DNA of 64,000 nt from Ophiobolus disseminans (GCA_010093685.1 MU006222.1:930001-994000); one strand, 5' to 3'. Shown: positions 52,730 through 64,000, numbered from the stretch's first letter. Notes: generated by a model from the letters alone, not told the origin. Program-made: numbers and translations.

Positions 52730-54405
52730 TTACAACTTCTCCTTCTCCAAGCCCTTCCATCCCCACTCCTGCGCGATGAGTTCCGCCGCACGCTCACCAA
52801 TAGCCAGCACAGTCAACATGGGATTGACCGTCGGCATCTCCGGGAAAACACCCGCATCCGCAATCCTTACACCGCTCAGCCCCCGAATCTTCAACTCTGG
52901 ATCCACAACCGCAGTATCGTCACTCTTAACATCTCCCATCTTCGTAGTGCCAGCGGGGTGATACACGGTATGCGCAACACTGCGCCCATACGCGCTCAAC
53001 TCCTCGTCAGTCTGGACTTTCGGGCCGGGGGCGACTTCGCGCTTGATCCAGTCCTTGAAGGGGGCTTGCTGAGCGATTTTGCGCGCGGCTTTGAGGCCGG
53101 CGACGATGGTGGCGGCGTCGTAGCCCTCCGGGTCGGTGAAGTAGCGGAAGTCGAGGGCGGGCTTAACGGTGGGGTCCGAGGAGGTCAAGTAGATGCGGCC
53201 GCGGGAGCGGGGGCGGGGGATGTTGGGTGTCATGCAGAAAGCATCGATGGGGGAGTCGTACCCGAGACTGTGGGGATGTTAGAATGGTGTAATGGGATAG
53301 CGTTAGGAAGGACTTACCGAGCGGTGTTTAGGCAGAAGGGGATTTGATAGCAGTGCATCATAATATCGACGATGTCACCGTCGTCACCAGCGGCGTTGGG
53401 AACCTCGCGGCGAAGGAAGATACCGGCGTCTGAGTCCATGGTGGTTTGGTTCGGTGGAACGGGCTTGTTGAGCTCGAAGATGATGATGCTCTCAGGGTGG
53501 TCGAGTAGGTTCTCGCCAACACCGGGGATGTCCTTGACGACTGGGATGCCGAGATCTGAGAGTTGCTGCTTGGGTCCAAGACCAGAAAGAAGCATAAGAC
53601 GAGGGGTGTCGACTGCGCCGGCGCAGAGGATGGTCTCGCACTTGGGATTGAGCGTGCGCTTCTCGCCGTTCTGGAATGTGATGTTGATGCCAGTGACTTT
53701 GCTGCCCTCAACATTGACTTTGCTGACCCAGGCGTTGGTGAGGACGGTCAGGTTCTCGCGCGTCTCTTCGCCACGGAGGATGGGGTGGATGTAAGCCACG
53801 CTAGCGCTGCTTCGTCGGCCATCATCAGGGTTGTATGATACTGAGAAGAAACCAACCGAAGGCTTCAACGCGCCCTTGGTCTTGATCTCCAGGTTGAAGT
53901 CGTGGATCACGGGAATGTCCATAGCAGTTGAGCACGAGTCGATCCAGTCCAGGCAGAGCTGATTTCGGTGGTTCTCGTGCACGGGCTGGACCGTGTTGCG
54001 GAGGTTGTCGAGCACACGCATGAAGGTCTTGAAGTTCCATCCCGTGCATCCCTGCGCTTCCCATCTCTTGATATCGTACTCAAACGGCCTAAATGAGATC
54101 AGAGTGTTGTGTGATGAGCATCCTCCCAGGACCTTGGCGCGGGAGTGGCGGATGTGTGAGTTGCCCATGGGCTGTTCGGTTGTGCCATAGTCATAGTCGA
54201 GCTCGCCTCCAAGGAGGTTTAGCCAGTCCTTGAGCAGCAGCACACGGTCGTCCATGAAGTCGCTTGGGCCAGCCTCAATCAAGAGAACCTTCTTGTTGGG
54301 GAGGTACTCAGTGAGGCGAGAGGCAATGACACAGCCAGCTGTGCCTCCGCCGACAATGATGAAGTCGTAGGTGGCATCCTGGGGAATTGTGGTGGTAGTC
54401 TCCAT
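52730..54405 (-). CDS. GMC oxidoreductase, choline oxidase/dehydrogenase-like
   Basis: Exon 1 is 54405-53318 and exon 2 53267-52730; the 50-nt intron has GTAAGT and CCCCACAG, and the split codon CG+T gives Arg before LGYDSPIDAF. The product has 541 aa. FAD-binding and GMC signatures are present: DFIIVGGGTAGCVIASRL (residues 14-31), VLGGCSSHNTLISFR, ILCAGAVDTPRLMLLSGLGP, and near the end HTVYHPAGTTKMG, with the active-site His in that last block. The divergent neighbour is a betaine aldehyde dehydrogenase, so choline (to betaine aldehyde) is the most likely substrate. This enzyme would supply the osmoprotectant glycine betaine or use choline as a carbon and nitrogen source. No signal peptide is seen. 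Confidence 0.85.
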
Positions 54406-55377
54406 TGTTGCGTTGGGGTAACGTGCGGTGGTTGGTAGGGTGCTGCTGGGACTGCTTCACGAATCTCAAGCGAAGACTTGCCTTAAGTACAAGCACGTTG
54501 GGGAAAGGACTTGGTGAAGATTTATGGTCTCACCAATGAAGACAAAGCAGAGCCCGTGGTTGTTATCGGCTTAGATCAGGCGATGGCTGGTCTCACCGTT
54601 GAGGCTGGAGAGTGTCGAGAACGGCGTGCTGCGGGATATGTAAAATTCCTTCCAAGATAAGACGTGCTAGACGGCGGCTCTTCGGTTTGTTCGGATAGGT
54701 GCACGTGCGTTTATGATGATGCAGTCAGCCGGTTTTGAAGCAAGTCTGGCGAGGCTGGCAGAACAATGGCACCGAAGTTCCTTGTCGGCCGCCCAGTGGT
54801 AGCGTATCCATGGTGCAACATAAATGACTACGAAGAGCAATCATGCTCTCTGCGTAAAGATCACGTCGACCAAATGTCCGATGATGCGGTACGCTTCAGA
54901 TGGCGGTGCATCGACCCCACCTGGAACACGTTCTCGTGCAAGGGCAACCCTGCAAGTTCTGGCTTAGCTCGCCGCGAACAGCAAGCGGTGACGGCTCGGC
55001 AGACGTCGGTCAACTTTTCTGCCTGTCTACTGTTTGAACGCGCCACGCATGTTGCGGCTACCGGTACTGTGACATGCGCCCCGGAGGTTACTGGAGCAAG
55101 ATACGACAATAGCTTATCTCGGGCTTTCTTGGGGACTCTTTGCCTGTCAACAGAAGCTGAGGTGCATGTGCTGCAGCAACCCTCGCCAGTCGCTGTATTC
55201 TCGCCAATTGGAGTATTGTAAGTAGGGCCGAGCATCGGTTGCCCGTCACAGGAGCATGCTAATACTGTATCGCAAGTTGTGTAAAGATTCTGATTGTAGA
55301 TTGCAATATAGGCACAACTCCCACATAACACCACTTAACCATTGTCCGAGATCAACCCCACAAGCGACCTCACCACC
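54406..55377. promoter_or_regulatory. Divergent promoter, GMC oxidase / aldehyde dehydrogenase
   Basis: 972 nt separate the two ATGs. An ORF of 151 codons (54766-55221) lies inside but has no family-like features. No binding site for a specific regulator was recognised. Confidence 0.5.
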
Positions 55378-56889
55378 ATGACTCTCCCCTATGCGCCCCG
55401 ATTCGCCTACTACGACGGCAAGATGCAGTCTGGGAGCTCGACATCGTCATTCCAGACGATTGATCCAGCCACCGCAGAACCCGTCGCCAACATCCACTCT
55501 TCCACACACGGCGCAATCGATGCTGCGATAGCCTCGGCTCAGAAGGCCTTCCCGGCATGGTCTGCAACACCACCCATCGAACGCGCCCGCATCCTCCAGC
55601 GAGCAGCCGCGCTTCTCCGCGCCCGGAACGATGAGCTCGCGAGAATCGAGACACGCGACACGGGCAAGCCCTTCACCGAGACCTCGACAGTCGATGTCGT
55701 CACCGGTGCAGACGTGCTCGAATACATGGCGAACCTGGTTGGCGGCGGTGGCATGAACGGCGAGACGGCACAACTGCGACCGGATGCATGGGTTTACACA
55801 ACCAAGAACTCGCTGGGTGTGTGTGCAGGAATCGGCGCGTGGAACTACCCCATCCAAATCGCGCTCTGGAAGTCGGCGCCCTGTCTGGCAGCAGGAAACT
55901 GCATGGTCTACAAGCCATCAGAGTTCACCCCACTACACTCGACGGCCCTAGCCGAGATCTATGCTGAAGCCGGTGTCCCTGCTGGCGTCTTCAACGTCGT
56001 GCAGGGCGGAGGCGACGTGGGCGCATATCTCACAAAGCACCCAGGTATCGCCAAGGTCAGTTTCACAGGCCAGGTCTCGACAGGCCAGAAGGTCGCAGGG
56101 AGCGCAGCCGGCGAGATGAAGTACGTGACCATGGAACTTGGCGGCAAATCTGCCTGCATCATTCTCCCCGACGCCGACATCGAGCAAGCCGTCGACGGCG
56201 CCATGATGGCAAACTTCTTCTCCACCGGCCAGGTCTGCACAAACGGCACCCGCGTCTTCGTCCCCGAGAGCATACAAGCCGAGTTCGAGAAGCGGCTGCT
56301 AGAAAAGATGCAGCATATCCGCGCCGGCGACGTGCTCGACCCGGCCACGAACTTCGGCCCCCTAGTCTCGAAGCCACACCACGAGAAAGTCATCTCGTAC
56401 ATCAAGCACGGCATCGAAAACGACAAAGCGAAGCTTCTCTGTGGCGGCCCCGAAAAGCCCCAATGGCTCTCCTCGCACCCCAACAAGGCCTACGCCAATG
56501 GCTACTGGGTGCAGCCCACCGTCTTCACAAATTGCACCGACAGTATGAAAATCGTGCAAGAAGAGATCTTCGGCCCCGTCATGTCCATCCTGCCCTACAC
56601 CACCGTCTCCTCTGCCGTTTCGCGCGCCAACGCCACAAACATGGGTCTCGCGGCCGGCGTCTTCACAAGCAACCTCAACCTCGCGCACCAAGTAGTTGCG
56701 AAGCTCGAAGCGGGCATCACGTGGGTCAACACGTGGGGCGAGAGTCCTGCTGAGATGAGTGTCGGCGGGTGGAAGATGAGCGGCGTTGGCGTCGAGAATG
56801 GGAAGAACGGACTTGAGGCGTGGGTGAGGACGAAGAGTACGCTTGTGGAGATGGGCGGCGCAGTGCCGACTGTATTTGCGAAGTTGTGA
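55378..56889 (+). CDS. badh: Betaine-aldehyde dehydrogenase-like enzyme
   Basis: Intronless CDS of 503 aa from ATG 55378 (MTLPYAPRFAYYDG); a longer reading to 55342 has no ATG. The ALDH fold is clear: WNYPIQIALWK with N156, VSFTGQVSTGQKV, ELGGKS with E253, FFSTGQVCTNGTRVFVP with the catalytic C287, and EEIFGPVMS. It has the expected length for the betaine-aldehyde class. It should oxidise betaine aldehyde to glycine betaine with NAD. Location next to the GMC oxidase makes a two-gene choline oxidation unit likely, as known in other filamentous fungi. Substrate preference cannot be proven from these motifs. Confidence 0.88.
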   Translation: MTLPYAPRFAYYDGKMQSGSSTSSFQTIDPATAEPVANIHSSTHGAIDAAIASAQKAFPAWSATPPIERARILQRAAALLRARNDELARIETRDTGKPFTETSTVDVVTGADVLEYMANLVGGGGMNGETAQLRPDAWVYTTKNSLGVCAGIGAWNYPIQIALWKSAPCLAAGNCMVYKPSEFTPLHSTALAEIYAEAGVPAGVFNVVQGGGDVGAYLTKHPGIAKVSFTGQVSTGQKVAGSAAGEMKYVTMELGGKSACIILPDADIEQAVDGAMMANFFSTGQVCTNGTRVFVPESIQAEFEKRLLEKMQHIRAGDVLDPATNFGPLVSKPHHEKVISYIKHGIENDKAKLLCGGPEKPQWLSSHPNKAYANGYWVQPTVFTNCTDSMKIVQEEIFGPVMSILPYTTVSSAVSRANATNMGLAAGVFTSNLNLAHQVVAKLEAGITWVNTWGESPAEMSVGGWKMSGVGVENGKNGLEAWVRTKSTLVEMGGAVPTVFAKL

Positions 56890-57375
56890 GCTTTCTGATT
56901 CTGTATATATGCTGACGATTTGAATGTGAACTCAAGAGGATACAAATCGTGTCTTTGCATGCCCTTATGAAGACCTGCTCAATTGTAGCGCCCCCGGGAT
57001 GATCCGTTGTATCTTCCCGTCTAACTCTATCTCGCCCTTTTCATGGCGTATGATCATAGTAAGAAAAAGTTTCACGGCTGCGTTCGGTTTTGCACAGCGC
57101 GTGACGACGCACCTGTTCGCTCTCCAGCTTTTCCCAGTTTGCCTGTCGGCGCCCCCCATAAAACAATAAATGATCTTTCCTCCCATAACAATAGGGAAAC
57201 ACCCCGCCCCGCTCCCAGCAACAGATTTGTTGCCTCCCCAACGGCAAACCTTTAGCAATAGAGGTTTCCTCGCTGCCTACTGCCAACACCCAACAGCTAT
57301 TCCTTGTCCACTCCCTCAACTCTCGCCAGATCAACGCGCACGATATCAGACACACTCAGCACCACCGACGTGTTG
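56890..57375. other. Intergenic
   Basis: No gene is seen. Confidence 0.4.
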
Positions 57376-58519
57376 ATGAAGCAATTACTTTTGCTCTCTG
57401 ACGACCCGAAACTCGCCAGCGCACGCAATCATCTTCTGGAAAGGACTGGCGACGAGGAAATGGAAAAGCTAGTCCTTGTCAGCATCCATCGAAAATTCTC
57501 CAGGAAGAACTCGAAAAGAGTTGCGGCGACACTGTTGGACATCATTACCCAAGAGCAAAAGGGGAAGAGTGGCTCGGCGGTGGAAGTCAAGTCCGAAAGC
57601 GAAGAGATCCAGAGTGACGACAGCGAAATTGTTCCTATACATGGATCAACTCGGAGTGAGTGACACGCCTGCGTAGCATGAGTAGTTTGATGACTTGATG
57701 ACAGGGGAGCGGTCACCCGATGATGAGGACAGTCCTCCGCTCTCTGGAAGCCAAAGGTTGGAGACACGACAGTCAGAAGGCAAGCCGACTAAAAGAAAGC
57801 TCCGGTCCCTGAGAGAGATAGTTCGGAAGAAGCAGAGAAATCTCGACGCCGTCAGTCCCCAACATCACCCAGATCCGAGCATTGGTGCAAGCAACACTCA
57901 GCCCCAACCTCAAGGCGTAGTCGCGAATGACCATCCAAGGGACGAACATGACGTCGAACAACAAGATTCTGCAGCCATTGTCCCGCCTCCTGGTATCTGC
58001 CGACAAAGGCGTGCAGTCCCAATAATGGCAACGGTTCTCTACGTCCCGAACCGCTCCACTCCTTCTTGGAAGCCCCTCTCCGACTTCGACAACAGCCCAA
58101 GAAACGCCATCGCCACCAAAATCACGTCAGACTACCAGTCACCCGACAGCCACAAGCACCACGTTGCAGACGAGATAGGTGCACCAACAAAGAAGAGAAA
58201 GCGCACAGCCGTTATGCTGAGTCCGAAGAAGAACAGCGGAGATAGAAGAGCGGCAAGAGAGAAAAGATCGGAGCGTGAGAAGGTGACAGTCCGAAATCCG
58301 AGTAACACAAGCTTGATCATCGACCTGGGATCTGAGCATGACGACGAAGATGAAACGTACTACAAGAACGCAGAGAAAGAGTGGACGCCTCTAGCCAAGC
58401 ACGATCCTGCGAAGGAGACTCCTAAGATTGAACTAGTCCTCTATGTTCTTGACCAGTACAAAAGTGGAATGGCACAGTCAAGCTGGGCATCTATCCGCTA
58501 CCGGCTTATTGCAGGGTAG
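57376..58519 (+). CDS. Nuclear-like hypothetical protein (two exons)
   Basis: Exon 1 is 57376-57655 and exon 2 57705-58519; intron 49 nt (GTGAGT; GATGACAG). Joined CDS gives 364 aa. ATG 57376 (MKQLLLLSDDPKLASARNHL) is the first in frame. The first 60 residues form a helical block (EEMEKLVLVSIHRKFSRKNS). The rest is disordered and charged with basic stretches KRKLRSLREIVRKK, TKKRKRTAVM and a conserved-looking end, YKNAEKEWTPLAKHD and LYVLDQYKSGMAQSSWASIR. I do not recognise a family; the signals suggest a nuclear place. Confidence 0.62.
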
Positions 58520-58821
58520 GCAGAGAACGGGACGAGATGGCGTACTGGGCTCAGGATTGACGTTTGACGTGATACGAGCCAACGCGGTGAGTAAGTGACG
58601 GACCTGGAATGACACTGTATCCTGCTGATAGAATGTAAAGGACATGTGTCTGAACAAACTGAAGTAGAGAACTGCGAAGAAAGAAACAGTGATTACATGG
58701 AATATAGAAAAAAAGGGTGGTGCTCATACGATGAATGTTCTCGGGCTCTTTGAGCTTCGAGCATACCGAACACTTCGAGATTGGCGCGTCCTTCGATGTG
58801 GGATTCTAAAAGTAATAACGT
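58520..58821. other. Intergenic between convergent genes
   Basis: No gene is seen. Confidence 0.35.
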
Positions 58822-60961
58822 TCAGCCTAGCGCTGCATCGTTGAGCAGATCGAATGTATTCGTGCCCTTCGACGTTCCTTGCAATCTTTGATCGGTTTTC
58901 TTCTTCTTCCTCTCCGCCTCCCTCGCTTGCCTCTTCTTCTTTTTATTCGACACTTGCTCAGTCGGCACTTCAACACCGACCGACATATAGATCTCTTCTA
59001 CTAATTCTCTCAAGGCTTCTGTGGTCATCAACACGCGTTTTGACTGGCCTGGCACAATGAACGGGTCGGCGATGGAAGGAAAGGCCGCCATGTGCTTTTG
59101 TAATCCTGATATTGAACCGTGAAGCGTCGAAGTGGTGTCAGAATTGATGGCAAGCCAGACGTCGATGGTCTGCTTGAGCATGCGTAGCGAATATATGGCA
59201 GCGTGCAAACGAGCTGTGAGCTGCACGAAAGCCCAACTGTTGTCGAACTCTCCATTCAGAACGCGTATCATCAAAGGTACTGATGGCGGCGTGTTCAGCT
59301 CAGCCAGTATCATGCTGAGCGCAATGAGTGACCAGAGGAGAGGCTGGCTCATATTTCTCGACTCGGCCCACTTCATCAATGCACCGATTCGGAGTTCCAG
59401 CTCTTTTACCGGGACTTGTATGCTGTTCGCAGAATATGTGCTGATCTCCTGCGGCGAGATGCCTTGCGCTTTTCTTCGGTATTCTTGTACGGTCGAAGCG
59501 GGAGGCGTGAGCAGCGAGTATGACAGAATCCGGACATCCCGGGCAATGTTCCATGCCGATGCTTGATTCGGGTCTTCCACCAATAGTGGCAAGTAGACGG
59601 AGAGCGTGGGCGCCTTGATTAGCGCTCGGTGAATGAATTCGAATATCCGGACGTCGAGAGCCTGTAGAGGAGTATCCAAGCCGCTGTATTGACCGAGGTA
59701 TATAGGCGCTACTACAGCTGCTACGTATCGCCTGCTAAAATCCATAAAACTTTCGGAGTCCATGTTCATGTTACGGGCATCGCTCACCAGATCATCTTGG
59801 ACTTCAGACGACCGTTCTTGGATTGCATAGGCGAACGGGACCAGGCTCTTCAGCTGTAGCTTTTTTGTAATCTCATACGGGGAGTGTGCTTTTAGGCCTG
59901 TTGGCAACTCGTCATCCTGGAACAGAACTATCAGAGTCTCCGGGGGATAATCGAACAAAAGCAGGTCGGTGTCGCTTGTGAATATGATGGATCGAGGGAC
60001 GTCTTTGGCGAATAACGCGCAGGAGTCATCCGCCTCTCCTGGAACGATTCGAGTTCTCGATGCAAACGGAGAGTCCGCGAGGGCTTCTCTCAATGATGGA
60101 GCGAGAAACGCATAAGAGGCAGAGCCAAGGTATGTGGGTATTGGGCAAGCTGTGGTAGCATAGCTTGCTCGCAGTTGCTGCACTCGTCTGTTGTTCTGCT
60201 CCGTTCTCGATAGTCTTTCGGCTTGTTTTGATTCTGGTAGAGCGCCATCAAACAGTATCGTCGAACTAATAGCGAATCGTGTTAGCTGATGTTATCAATG
60301 CACGCAAGCCGTAGTCGTATCTCGGGCATCGAAGTGCACGTTGCTTAAACGTCTCAGTCTGTTCGATGTGCTCAACAAGAACCCTCAATGCTCGGACAAA
60401 GGGACTCGTCAAAGAGCGTTTTACCAGCCACCCAAGTACAATATCAAATGTGCCGTGTTGATCTTGATGGTGCGAGGTATCTGAATTCGTGGAAGCTTTT
60501 GAATGTCCGCACCGCCTCCTCTCTCTCTCCACGGAGATTGCAAAAGCCCCTGAGGGTATAAGGGACCAAGTGTAGCGCAACTGTCTCAGACCTGGCCCCA
60601 AATGCTTGCTTCGGAAACGACAAAGCTTCTTGTGAATTCATAGCAATGCTCCAGACCACTGTGAAGATTGGAGACGAAGATAGACGACTTATGATGCCAC
60701 ATGCAGTATGTGCAAGTTTCAAGAGAACACTCACACCTTGATGCCTTGGTCCTCGAGGGCGTTTAGCCAGCTGAGAGCTGCGTTGTTGATATCATGGTAG
60801 GATGGTATCCTCAATTGGTTGGCTGTAGTACCAAGTGCAAACTTGTGAGCCTCATAAGCCAAGCCTGGCCCGTCAATGATAGCTGTGTAGCCATCGAGCT
60901 CTTCAGGTGAATACCGCGTGCTGTACGGCTCCAGTCGTCTGGCAAGGCCTTTTATTCCCAT
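58822..60961 (-). CDS. XPG/asteroid-type nuclease-fold protein with a long intron
   Basis: Exon 1 (60961-60735) begins MGIKGLARRLEPYSTRYSPE, the XPG N-terminal motif, and continues AIIDGPGLAYEAH. Exon 2 (60265-58822) resumes in phase at STILFDGALPESKQAERL and continues with an asteroid-like domain (FLAPSLREALADSP, VPGEADDSCALFAKD, IIFTSDTDLLLFDYP). The product has 556 aa. The 469-nt intron (GTGAGT; CTAACACG; CTATTAG) is unusually long for this window. Acidic residues D30, E and D in the XPG-I-like block may coordinate metal. The C-terminus is basic (KKKKRQAREAERKKKK). The function in fungi is unknown; distant relatives act in DNA repair or RNA decay. Confidence 0.74.
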
Positions 60962-61307
60962 GCCGGGCGATGTCAGGGCGAAGGTCGGCGCAGGTGCTCC
61001 AGGGCTGGGCGTACGACACGTGATAGTTGATCCTGACCTCGGGAAAATATTCGCAAAATTTTACACAATCGTCGCAGCCACCCGATGTTGGGAAAAGTGG
61101 TTGAGGGGGACAGTGAAAAGCGGGTTAGTCTGGGCTAGTCGAGGCCAATCGACGCACAGACAGCGTCATCCCATGTTTTGGTGGGGAAGGCGCGAGCTGC
61201 CCCTCGTCCAGGTCAAAAGTCGCCAAAAGTCCCACTGCCAACCCTCTTAAACCACTGCCAACTGCTTCAATTGCAATATACACACACTTGAAGCATACAC
61301 CGCAACC
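60962..61307. promoter_or_regulatory. Divergent promoter, XPG-fold gene / phosphoglucomutase
   Basis: 346 nt separate the ATGs; no specific site was recognised. Confidence 0.4.
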
Positions 61308-63176
61308 ATGAGCGTCCGAACAGTCGAATTAAAGCCTTTCCAGGACCAGAAGCCCGGAACGTAAGTTGTTAATCTCGCCTTTAGCCTACCCGCAGCTGTG
61401 CATGGGGCAGCGCAAATATCCTCGCGTACTTTTGTGGGCGTCTCTGAAGCCTGGCGAAAGTCTACGAGCATATTCAGGAGATATTTCCAGCCTGAAGACA
61501 TCTAACAACTTTGTAGTTCTGGTCTCCGCAAGAAGGTCAAGGTCTTCCAGCAGGAGCACTACTCGGAGGCGTTCGTCGCCAGCATCTTGCTCTCCATTCC
61601 CGAAGGTGTCAAGGACTCTTTCCTAGTCATTGGTGGTGATGGCCGCTACTGGAACCCCGAGGTCACCCAGGTGATCGCAAAGATTGGTGCTGCGTACGGC
61701 GTCAAGAAGCTCTTGATCGGCCAGAACGGCATCCTCAGCACACCCGCCGCCAGCCATGTCATTCGGATACGGAAGGCAACCGGCGGTATCCTGTTGACGG
61801 CCAGCCACAACCCAGGAGGTGAGTAGCTGTCACTGGAGCTTATATGGCTCAGCTAACACTTCACAGGCCCCACCGAGGACTTTGGCATCAAGTACAACCT
61901 CGCCAACGGTGCACCGGCACCCGAGAGCGTCACCAACAAAATCTACGAGACCTCCAAGACTCTCACCTCCTACAAGATCGCCGATATCCCAGACATCGAC
62001 CTCGCCACAATTGGCACACAGAAGGTTGGCGACCTCGAGGTTGAGATCCTCCACTCCACAAACGACTACCTTGCTATGCTCAAGGACATCTTCGACTTTG
62101 ACCTGATCAAGTCGTTCCTCAAGCAGCACTCCGACTTCAAGGTCCTCTTTGACGGTCTCAGCGGTGTGACTGGCTCATACGGTGTCGACATCTTCGAGAA
62201 GGAGCTCGGCATCCCCAACAGCACACAGAACTGCATCCCCAAGCCCGACTTCGGCGGCCACCACCCCGACCCCAACCTCGTATACGCCAAGTCGCTGGTC
62301 GATGCGGTCGACAAGAACGGCATCCACTTTGGTGCTGCCAGTGACGGCGATGGTGACCGCAACATGATCTACGGCGCAAACTCATTCGTATCGCCTGGCG
62401 ACAGCTTGGCCATCATTGCACACCACGCCGAGCTCATCCCCTATTTCAAGAAGCAGGGCATCTACGGCCTTGCGCGTAGCATGCCTACCTCCGGCGCGAT
62501 CGACCTGGTCGCCAAGAAGAAGGGCGTCGAGTGCTACGAGGTGCCTACCGGTTGGAAGTTCTTCTGCGGTCTCTTCGACTCGGACAAGATGAACATCTGC
62601 GGAGAGGAGAGCTTCGGCACTGGCAGCAACCACATCCGTGAGAAGGACGGACTGTGGGCTGTTGTCGCTTGGTTGAACATCCTCGCTGGCGTTGGACAGC
62701 AGACTGGCAACACACCCAGCATTGCGTCAGTGCAGAAGGACTTCTGGAAGACATATGGACGCACGTTCTTCACACGCTACGACTACGAGGGCTGCGAGAC
62801 CGAGGGCGCCAACAAGGTCACCGCCCACATGACGGAGCTGATCACCACCAAGAAGGACGAATTTGTCGGCTCGACCGTCGCTGGACGCAAGGTTGTCGAG
62901 GCGGACGACTTTTCGTACACCGATCTCGATGGCAGCGTCAGCAAGAACCAGGGCATCTTCGTCAAGTTCGACGACGGTAGCCGCATCGTTGTGCGTCTGT
63001 CAGGCACAGGCAGCAGCGGCGCCACCATCCGTCTGTACATCGAAAAGCACACCAGCGACGAGTCTACGTATGATTCCGACGCCCAGGACTACCTAAAGGA
63101 TAACGTCAAGCTTGCGACGGATCTGCTCAAGCTGCAAGAGTACATTGGCCGCACCGAGCCTGATGTCAAGACCTAA
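61308..63176 (+). CDS. pgm: Phosphoglucomutase
   Basis: Exons 61308-61360, 61517-61818 and 61867-63176, introns of 156 and 48 nt (GTAAGT/TTGTAG; GTGAGT/TCACAG). The joins give KPGT+SGLRKKVKVF and SHNPGG+PTEDFGIKYN; 554 aa, usual for fungal Pgm2. The phospho-serine loop ILLTASHNPGG (split by intron 2), the metal loop AASDGDGDRNMIYG and the sugar-binding FGTGSNHIREKDG are intact. Near the C-terminus, VRLSGTGSSGATIRLYIEK binds the phosphate. It interconverts glucose-1- and glucose-6-phosphate, the exit of the Leloir route and entry to glycogen and cell-wall precursors. Confidence 0.94.
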
Positions 63177-63514
63177 GCGGGTGGAGAGCAACTGTAGTTA
63201 GCATGAGATATGATATACGACTGTAAAGACTTAGCGGAAACATATTGAAGCTATGCGCAATTAATTTGAGATGTTCTTGGTGGTCAATATATTGTGAATG
63301 ATCGCCCAGAACTCGTCATGACTCTGTGAAGGTTGCGGGCAAGTGTGGCTGAGCGCGGGGCGACGTCATTTCCGCTTCCAAATTAGCAAACAAGCCGTCG
63401 CCATAACACCAACATTGACCCCTCCGCCACTACAACTGATCGATATACCTACAATCGCGGTACCCACCTTTCATACCACGTCCTCACATCTCACGACACT
63501 GCACGGCGATCACC
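63177..63514. other. Intergenic
   Basis: It holds the PGM 3' region and the promoter of the next gene; nothing else is seen. Confidence 0.4.
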
Positions 63515-64000
63515 ATGGCTGAAAAGGAAGGCTCCGCTGTACCACCGCAGTCCAAGGGCTCCTGGTCGAGTTTCCTCAAGGTATGCGACCCTCAGCGCCA
63601 CCAATAGGCATATCCTGACGAGACAGTCCATTGCCACGTTCAATGGCGACCTTTCTACCATGACGGCGCCGGCCTTCATCCTCTCCACCAAGTCGCTCAC
63701 CGAGTTCTCGTCGTACTGGACCGAACACCCCTCCGTCTTCGTCGCCCCCGCCGCGGAGAAAGACGCCGCGAAGCGCGCCTTGCTCGTGCTGAAGTGGTTC
63801 ATCAGCACATTGAAGCAACAGTACGCAAGTCGCAGCGAGAAGCTTGGTAGCGAGAAAAAGCCATTGAACCCTTTCCTCGGCGAGCTGTTCCTGGGCAAGT
63901 GGGAGGACCAGGCAGGCACGACACAGCTCGTTAGCGAGCAAGTCAGGTACGGCTACACTCTGATAGGGTTGCGAGTGGGGCAGCTAACGTGATGCGCGCA
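63515..64000 (+). CDS. Oxysterol-binding protein (Kes1/Osh4-like), 3' truncated by window edge
   Basis: Exon 1 is 63515-63580 (MAEKEGSAVPPQSKGSWSSF), intron 46 nt with GTATGC and AGACAG, exon 2 63627-63946 (SIATFNGDLSTMTAPAFILS, LLVLKWFISTLKQQYASRSE, PLNPFLGELFLGKWEDQ), then a donor GTACGG at 63947. Exon 2 ends EQV plus the first two bases AG of a codon; the family continues SHHPP, so the split makes sense. This is the short, PH-less OSBP type that exchanges sterol and PI4P between membranes. The rest of the gene lies beyond the window. Confidence 0.86.

Noticed and set aside
54766..55221. 151-codon ORF in the GMC/ALDH promoter
   Set aside because: It starts with ATG but has no family-like blocks, no introns, and the reverse strand is just as open; read as promoter sequence.
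36723..63176. A galactose (Leloir) gene cluster
   Set aside because: Only galactokinase and phosphoglucomutase are present, 23 kb apart, with no uridylyltransferase or epimerase nearby.
1..64000. tRNA, rRNA, CRISPR arrays, complete transposons
   Set aside because: No cloverleaf with an intact B box, no rRNA core, no regular spacer-repeat array, and no transposase or reverse-transcriptase motif was found by eye.

Overview
The window looks like nuclear DNA from a filamentous ascomycete, most likely a dothideomycete of the Pleosporales type. Genes sit on both strands without operons. Most are broken by short GT-AG introns (about 48-160 nt) with CTAAC/CTGAC branch sites close to the acceptor. 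Two HET-domain genes, a Mcp1-like protein, a DASH subunit and a fungal rhodopsin-fold receptor are present. The lineage call is an inference from gene content; no marker gene or rRNA is present to fix it.

Layout. 1-3.8 kb: the 3' end of a TANGO2/NRDE-family gene, a proline/tyrosine-rich hypothetical and a RING-CH membrane ubiquitin ligase. 4.4-15 kb: an accessory pocket with an intact HET gene, a deleted and frameshifted HET paralogue, and three further decayed genes (8534-9821, 10539-12375, 13987-14929). A 164-nt segment inside this pocket is duplicated with RIP-like changes. 15.3-22.3 kb: ordinary genes (hypothetical, C2H2 zinc finger, Mcp1-like, a second HET gene, a GST-like protein). 23-27.2 kb: a membrane-protein gene with two one-base frameshifts, a serine-rich hypothetical and a gene with one internal stop. 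27.4-38.4 kb: a housekeeping core with a tubulin-tyrosine-ligase-like protein, MCM10, RNase H2 subunit B, an S/T-P-rich nuclear protein, DASH subunit Duo1 and galactokinase. 38.8-52.3 kb: small hypotheticals, a rhodopsin-fold receptor, and two small alpha/beta-barrel (Dabb and ABM) proteins. 52.7-64 kb: a divergent GMC oxidase/betaine-aldehyde dehydrogenase pair, a nuclear hypothetical, an XPG/asteroid-type nuclease-fold protein, phosphoglucomutase and the 5' end of an oxysterol-binding protein.

Genes that plausibly work together: the GMC enzyme and the aldehyde dehydrogenase as the two steps from choline to glycine betaine; MCM10 and RNase H2-B (divergent neighbours, both in DNA replication); galactokinase and phosphoglucomutase at the two ends of the Leloir route, though 23 kb apart. 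The most striking signal is genomic decay. In at least four otherwise recognisable genes between 8.5 and 27 kb, the internal stops are TAG or TAA at positions where a C-to-T change of CAG/CAA (CpA to TpA) explains them, which is the expected signature of repeat-induced point mutation or a similar C-to-T process.

Exon boundaries were placed by eye from splice motifs and frame agreement. Where a start is uncertain this is said in the entry.
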